From positions 1 through 12,599 of the forward strand of contig CAZNTU010000164.1 in NCBI GenBank assembly GCA_964575975.1: a DNA stretch of 12,599 bases, read 5' to 3'. Shown here in pieces: positions 8,401 to 12,599 of this stretch. A model generated the notes under the pieces. That model ran no database searches. It was not told where the DNA came from and saw only the letters and a program-made list of their open reading frames with translations. Numbering within the stretch: position 1 is the stretch's first letter; the number at the start of each line of letters is the position of its first letter. Both the position numbers and the translations under genes were made by a program. The stretch comes from G963674505 sp964575975 (lineage in GTDB: Bacteria; Desulfobacterota; Desulfobacteria; Desulfobacterales; SKZT01).

Positions 8401-11034
8401 CGAGCTTCGAGGCACGGACATGTTCAACTACGCGACAGTGAAGGAATTGGCCGGATATATTCATCGGACATTCTCGGCAAGGATCGCGCGGCATGCGACG
8501 GATAAAAAGGAAACTGTTTCGGTTGACACGGTGGAACCCGGAAGCCAGTCTGCGGCTGCGGATACGCGGGAATCCGAAAGCCTGTCCATGGCGGGAGACA
8601 ATGCCCAAACGCCCGGTGAAAAAACATCAGATGTCGCAGCGGCGAATCGGAAAGAGGAAAAGCCAACCTTCGGCCATAGCGGAAACCCGAGACGAAACGG
8701 GGATGAGGATGTCGCCATAATCGGCATATCGGGACGGTTCCCAGGCGCCCCTGATGTGGAAACGTTCTGGCAAAATATTTCCGGGGGAAAAGATTCGATT
8801 CGACAGGTGCCGGGAGAGCGCTGGAATATGGAAGCCTTTTATGACGCGGACCAGTTGGCGCCGGGGAAAACCTATTGCCGTTACGGCGGTTTTCTCGAGG
8901 ATCACGATAAATTCGATCCGGAATTTTTCAACATATCCATGGCCGAGGCGGAACAGACCGACCCCCAGCACAGGCTGTTTTTGCAAGAAGCCTGGCGAGC
9001 CCTGGAAGACGCGGGCTATTCGAATTCCGATCTGAGCAACTGCAAATGCGGGGTTTACGTGGGATGTACTTCCGGCGATTACAAGCTAAAGCTCGAAAAG
9101 GCCGGAGTGCTTCCGGAGGCGCATACCTTCACTGGAAACTCCAGCGCGATACTATCCGCGCGGATTGCTTATTTTTTGAATCTGAAAGGGCCAAGCGTGC
9201 CGATCGACACGGCCTGTTCTTCCTCCCTGGTTGCGGCGCATCTTGCTTGCGACGGCTTGCGGTCCGGAGTACTGGACATGGCTATCGCCGGAGGAGCGGC
9301 GGTGATGAACACTCCGGATTTTCATATTATGGCGTCGAAGGCCGCCATGCTTTCCAAGGACGGCGAATGCCGGGCTTTCGACGATACCGCCAATGGTTTC
9401 GTGCCGGCCGAGGCCGTGGTTGCCATTGTATTGAAACCCCTCTCCCGGGCACTGGCGGACAACGACTCCATTTACGGGGTAATCGTCGGTTCCGGCATAA
9501 ACCAGGATGGCTCCACCAATGGAATTACGGCACCCAGCGCCGGAAGCCAGCACGAATTGCAGCGCGACATTTACTCCAGGTTCGATATCGATCCAGGGAA
9601 AATCACTTATATCGAAACCCATGGCACCGGGACCCGTCTAGGCGATCCCATCGAAATCGAGGCATTGACAAAGACGTTTGAAAAAAGCGCGCCGGAAAAG
9701 GGCTTTTGCGCCGTCGGGTCGGTCAAGACCAACATCGGACATACGCTAACGGCCGCCGGTTTGGCCGGGGTGGTCAAGGTGCTTTTATGCATGCGCCACC
9801 GAACCCTGGTACCCTCGCTTCATTTTTCGAAGCCCAATGCCCATATCGATTTTAACGACACCCCGTTTTATGTCAACACGCAAACCATACCTTGGCGGCC
9901 GCCCGAAGGCATCCCGATGCAGGCCGCCGTAAGCAGCTACGGCTTTAGCGGAACCAATGCCCACCTGGTTATTCGGGAGGCCCCGGTCCGTGCCGGAAAT
10001 GACAAAGGAGTCGAGGCGCCCGCCTATCCGATCGCCTTGTCCGCCCGTTCGGCGGATGCGCTGAGGGCCAGGCTGGTTCAGCTCGAACGCTGGCTGGAAG
10101 CAAACCGGGAGGGCTGTCAAATTGCCGACGTGTCCCATACCTTGCTCGTGGGAAGAAGTCATTTTTCCCACAGGGCGGCTTTTGCGACAACGGGCATCGA
10201 TCATCTGCTGGGACAAATCCGATCCGTGTTGGATTCGGGAAGAGCCGAAGACTACTTCCACCAGGACCTGGAAAAGACCCCCTTCAACGATGAACCGACG
10301 CTCGAGGCGCTGGGGAATCAGGCCCTTGACAATCTGCGCAAGGCGGAGGATCTCTCCGATGAAAAATACTTGAAACATATCCGTCTGCTGGCCGATCTTT
10401 ATGTGAAGGGCTACCCTCTGCTCTGGAAATCTTTGTTTTCGGGTCGCAATACCTACAGAATTTCCTTGCCGGCCTATCCTTTCGAAAAAGTTGCCATCGA
10501 CATGCCCGCGCCCGACATACCTTCGTGCATGCCCCCGAAAGAGCCCACGGACAACCGGCGCCTGCACCCATTGGTTCACCGGGACAACTCCACCCCGGAC
10601 CGGATTCGTTACGCAACCTCGCTGGCGGCGGAGGAGTTTCGATATAACGATCATATTATCCATGGGCAGGCTTTGCTTCCGGCAACGGTTAGCATCGAAA
10701 TGGCGCGAGCCGCAGGTCTGCTGGCCAGGAAAAAGCCGGTAACCGAGATTTCCGGGCTGACTTGGCACTCCCCTGTTTTTTTGGACAGCAAGGAAGTTTC
10801 CCTCGCGATTTCCATTGCGGACGGTATCGGGCGGATGGCTTTTTCGTTGAGCGCTCGCAATGGAAGTCAAGATCGCTCTTTTGCGGAGGGCAGCTTGATA
10901 TTCGAAGCTTCGGGAACCGAACCCACGGAGAGTTCGAAACTCGAGGTGGACGAAATATTGGCCAGGTGTCCCCGGCGGATAGACGGCCGGGAATGCTACT
11001 CCCGTTTCCGAAGCCGCGGTTTTCAGTACGGTCC
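5500..11034 (+). CDS. Trans-AT modular polyketide synthase, partial (KS-DH-ACP-KS-DH...)
   Basis: The frame is open from gap to gap, about 1,845 codons, without a stop; it is probably the continuation of the upstream piece. With residue 1 at 5501, domains are: KS2 1-425, flanking subdomain and linker 426-613, DH3 614-879, ACP3 911-991, linker 992-1068, KS3 1069-1493, flanking subdomain and linker 1494-1688, and DH4 from 1689 into gap 2. The first visible residues (DADIAIIGMAGRF) are the normal first strand of a KS, so the domain is complete but whatever precedes it is hidden. No acyltransferase, KR or methyltransferase is present in the KS2 module. Real coding stops at 11034: continuing this frame past the gap gives non-PKS sequence with a stop at 11564-11566. 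Confidence 0.96.
5501..6775 (+). other. KS2: ketosynthase domain with several atypical motif residues
   Basis: The triad is complete: Cys 6011-6013 (DTACSSSL), His 6416-6418 (EAHGTGT) and His 6536-6538 (HIGH). Trans-AT features include TGNSPSMLANRPSFFFNL upstream of the Cys and DGYVPGEGV at 6188-6214. Three conserved spots deviate. DPQxR carries Leu in place of His/Glu (DPQLRW, 5759-5776). KxNIGH reads KAHIGH (6521-6538). The closing GGTNAH reads GGAYAH (6743-6760). HGTGT is intact, so it lacks the usual hallmark of a non-elongating KS0. It receives the chain from ACP2, or from whatever lies in the gap, and elongates on ACP3. Confidence 0.95.
6815..7300 (+). other. KS2 flanking (adaptor) subdomain and post-KS linker
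   Basis: WVFALSARDDDHLRAHAGNL at 6821-6880 begins the small alpha/beta subdomain that in cis-AT enzymes joins KS to AT and in trans-AT enzymes remains as an adaptor. The stretch ends with PLSLPGYPFKGE (7238-7273), the YPF motif that packs back on the KS. No GHSxG acyltransferase core lies between, which is direct evidence for a trans-AT line. Confidence 0.85.
7340..8137 (+). other. DH3: dehydratase domain with intact catalytic motifs, no partner KR
   Basis: The catalytic His (7436-7438) lies in DHRLSGEMVLP, a canonical HxxxGxxxxP with Pro at 7463-7465. The second motif is DGALQ, with Asp 7934-7936 and Gln 7946-7948. YGEYF (7808-7822) stands for YGPxF, and HPxLxD is GPHLAD, so small deviations exist around an intact dyad. 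The module has no ketoreductase and the module before it has none in view, so the source of a beta-hydroxyl substrate is unclear. A trans-acting KR, a role on an already unsaturated chain, or unseen domains in gap 1 could explain it. Confidence 0.92.
8231..8472 (+). other. ACP3: acyl carrier protein domain
   Basis: The phosphopantetheine Ser is at 8351-8353 in NNLGIDSVLSVE. The position where beta-branching carriers have Trp holds Ile (VEI), so there is no sign of HMG-synthase docking. A long polar linker (8473-8704; Ala, Ser, Glu and Lys rich) leads into KS3, so ACP3 and KS3 are certainly on the same polypeptide. Confidence 0.95.
8705..9979 (+). other. KS3: ketosynthase domain, typical trans-AT type
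   Basis: The triad is complete: Cys 9215-9217 (DTACSSSL), His 9620-9622 (ETHGTGT) and His 9740-9742 (KTNIGH). The motifs INQDGSTNGITAPS (about 9497-9538) and YGFSGTNAH (about 9938-9964) are characteristic of trans-AT ketosynthases. The loop usually VPGEGV reads VPAEAV (9401-9418). It accepts the chain from ACP3 and condenses it for module D, whose ACP is beyond the window. Confidence 0.96.
10025..10500 (+). other. KS3 flanking (adaptor) subdomain and post-KS linker
   Basis: YPIALSARSADALRARL (10025-10075) starts the adaptor subdomain. LLADLYVKGYPLLW (about 10385-10426) and RISLPAYPFEK (10457-10489) are the conserved tail leading to the next domain. No acyltransferase core is present. Layout and length match the KS2 linker and contrast with the abbreviated KS1 linker. 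Confidence 0.88.
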
Positions 11035-11289
11035 NNNNNNNNNNNNNNNNNNNNNNNNNNNNNNNNNNNNNNNNNNNNNNNNNNNNNNNNNNNNNNNNNN
11101 NNNNNNNNNNNNNNNNNNNNNNNNNNNNNNNNNNGCAACGGAAAGGGCTCGGGAGATTTGCAGTTGTTTGACATCCGGATGGCCGACACTGCCGGAAATA
11201 TCGTCATGGAAATGCATCGCCTGGCGGGAAAATCCAGGAAAACCGAAAACACGGAGAAAAACGGGGAGCAATCCTTTCTGGAGGTTGAA
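10562..11289 (+). other. DH4: dehydratase domain, interrupted by assembly gap 2
   Basis: The N-terminal half shows NDHIIHGQALLP, with catalytic His 10652-10654 and Pro 10679-10681 in a canonical HxxxGxxxxP, then GFQYGP up to the gap. After the gap, in frame 1, LQLFDIRMADTAGN (11161-11202) is the last strand region. The missing middle should contain the DxxxQ/H motif, so completeness of the active site cannot be read. The pairing with KR4 is the standard ketoreduction-dehydration arrangement, predicting an alpha,beta double bond. Confidence 0.9.
11035..11134. other. Assembly gap 2 (100 N), inside DH4
   Basis: Exactly 100 N. The frame is 2 before and 1 after, so the true length must leave remainder 2 on division by three; 100 leaves 1. 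Aligning the DH4 ends with DH1, DH2 and DH3 indicates about 225-260 missing bases, carrying the second catalytic motif. The 100 N is therefore a placeholder. Confidence 0.95.
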
Positions 11290-12599
11290 GACCGATCGAA
11301 ACCGGTCTACCTGGAGTACTTTTGGAAAACATTGCCTTCTGGCACCGCGTCCCCGGATGAACCCCTCTCGACAACAGGCGCGATCGTTTTCGATCCACCG
11401 CCGCCACAAACGGCGTATCTTGACCGGATCAACGAAAAAACCGCGGACAAGGACCGCCGGGTTTCCATGGTTTTTCCCGACACCTCCTTCCAGCAGATCG
11501 GGCCTGGCTCCTACCGTCTCGATCCGGAGTCCGGACCCCAATGGCTCCGGCTGTTCCGAGAGCTGAAAAGTAAAAATTTCATGCCGTCCGTGTTAGTTTC
11601 CTTTCAGGGATGGAAGCTGCCCAGGGATGTAAAACATGGTGGGTTGGAACCTGTCGACCGGGCTTCCGATTCGTCGACGGAATCGTACCCTGTCAAAACG
11701 CTGGCGGTTATGTTGAAAGCCTTTTTGGAGGTGTTTCCCGACAATGCCTTCCGAGTGGCCCATGTCTATTCCAACCCGGAGCGGCTTGCCATGCCGCCCC
11801 ATGAAGCTCTGCACGGGTTTTTCAGTTCCATTTTCAAGGAAACCGGAACCGTTTCCGGCTCTATCGTGGAAATCGCGGACTCCGATCCTGCTCCCGAAAG
11901 CCTGTTCGATCGGATTGTCGGCCTGTTTTCGGCCTGCGGAGCTGTCAGCGGCCATTTTCGCCTCCAGGGAGATTCGGTTAAGATACGAAGCCCGAGACGA
12001 ATCGACGACCGCAGCTTTACCCTCGCCAGTCGAAAAAAAGCCTGGAAACGAATTGCCAAGACCAAGGACGTGTGTTTGATAACTGGCGGCGCGGGCGGTC
12101 TCGGAGCCATCCTCTCGCGTTATTTGGCGGCGAAACATAAACTGCGCCTGGCGCTGACCGGCCGATCCGAGAGGACAAAGACTGTCGAGGCGCTGCTGGA
12201 GGAATTGCGGTCCCTGGGAGCGGAGGCGGATTACTACCGCGCGGACGTTACCGACAGGAACGCCATGGCCGATGCGATTTCATCCATTAAAGCTTCGTTT
12301 GGCCGGATCGACGGCGTTATCCATTGCGCGGGCCGAATCGGGGATAGTCTTTTTGTCAACAAATCGTGGAAGGACTTCGAAGCGGTAACGGCTCCGAAAG
12401 TCGATGGCGTTACAGTACTGGACACCGTCACGCAAGATGAGGATCTTAAATTTTTCGTGGCCTTTTCTTCCGTCGTTGCGGTTCTAGGAAACGTGGGGCA
12501 GTGCGATTACGCATATGCGAACGCGTTTCTGGACGCCTTCTGCCGCGAACGGGAAGCCCTTCGCAATAAAAAAATGCGTTCCGGGCAAAGCATTTCCAT
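11135..12599 (+). CDS. Trans-AT modular polyketide synthase, partial (...DH-KR)
   Basis: Frame 1 is open from 11137 to the window end, about 487 codons, with no stop, continuing the DH4 that precedes the gap. It holds the DH4 C-terminal strands (residues 1-45), the KR4 structural subdomain (about 57-308) and the KR4 catalytic subdomain from about 310 to the edge. Because both ends are open, a gene finder that requires a start and a stop will miss it and may report short spurious frames instead. It is most likely the same gene as the two preceding pieces. Confidence 0.96.
11305..12599 (+). other. KR4: ketoreductase domain, truncated by the window end, predicted B-type
   Basis: Bases 11305-12060 form the structural half, including YLEYFWKTLP at its start. 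The catalytic half carries the NADPH loop TGGAGGLG (12082-12105), Lys 12397-12399 (APK), Ser 12469-12471 (FSS), and Tyr 12508-12510 with Asn 12520-12522 (YxxxN). The fingerprint reads IGD, with the diagnostic Asp at 12343-12345, and there is no Trp in VLGNVGQ, so a B-type, D-hydroxyl outcome is predicted. By comparison with KR1 about 70 residues, including the NWPxW lid motif, lie beyond the window. The following ACP is also outside. Confidence 0.94.

Noticed and set aside
2365..8472. HMG-synthase beta-branching at one of the ACPs
   Set aside because: None of the three carriers has the conserved Trp after the phosphopantetheine Ser, and no enoyl-CoA hydratase-like domain is present.
7328..8608. 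426-codon reverse-strand reading frame
   Set aside because: It lies antisense to DH3-ACP3, which have clear motifs; its translation shows no recognisable family. The same holds for reverse frames at 9785-10870 and 3724-4575, and the forward frame 5680-6477 overlapping KS2.
4955..11566. A single very long frame-2 reading across both gaps
   Set aside because: Before 5400 it is an out-of-frame shadow of DH2/ACP2 (real frame 1), and after 11134 it is an out-of-frame shadow of DH4/KR4. Only 5500-11034 has PKS motifs.
1..12599. Polyunsaturated fatty acid or iterative PKS
   Set aside because: There are repeated full KS modules with single ACPs and no AT, no tandem ACP array and no enoylreductase. 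This is a modular trans-AT layout.

Overview
The whole 12.6 kb window is one-directional coding sequence on the + strand. It is an internal slice of a giant modular polyketide synthase (PKS) that runs off both ends. I found no start codon with a ribosome binding site, no stop codon of the real frames, no promoter, terminator, RNA gene, mobile element or CRISPR. Two runs of exactly 100 N (5400-5499 and 11035-11134) split the coding sequence into three pieces: 1-5399 in frame 1, 5500-11034 in frame 2 and 11135-12599 in frame 1. The frame changes fall exactly at the gaps, so the 100 N are best read as placeholders of unknown length. One continuous gene is the simplest reading, but a gene boundary or further domains inside gap 1 cannot be excluded.

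Domain order: [DH1-KR1-ACP1] - [KS1-DH2-ACP2] - gap 1 - [KS2-DH3-ACP3] - [KS3-DH4(split by gap 2)-KR4...]. None of the three KS domains is followed by an acyltransferase, and no GHSxG acyltransferase motif is seen. This, with the KS-to-DH linkers and KS motifs such as NQDGSTNGITAPS, indicates a trans-AT PKS, in which a separate acyltransferase loads malonyl units on each ACP. There is no methyltransferase, enoylreductase or thioesterase in the window.

Working model: module A reduces (KR1) and perhaps dehydrates its intermediate. Module B (KS1-DH2-ACP2) has no KR, a DH-like domain with degraded active-site motifs, a KS of different character, and no KS flanking subdomain. It is the most unusual part and resembles specialised KS-(DH-like)-ACP modules (chain branching, double-bond shift) in layout. 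Module C (KS2-DH3-ACP3) has an intact-looking DH but no KR. Module D (KS3-DH4-KR4) is a conventional ketoreducing and dehydrating module whose ACP lies beyond the window.

Organism: a bacterium of moderately high GC (mid to upper 50s percent by eye). The 100-N gaps suggest a draft or metagenome assembly. Trans-AT lines of this kind occur in several proteobacterial, firmicute and uncultivated symbiont lineages; the sequence does not let me name one.
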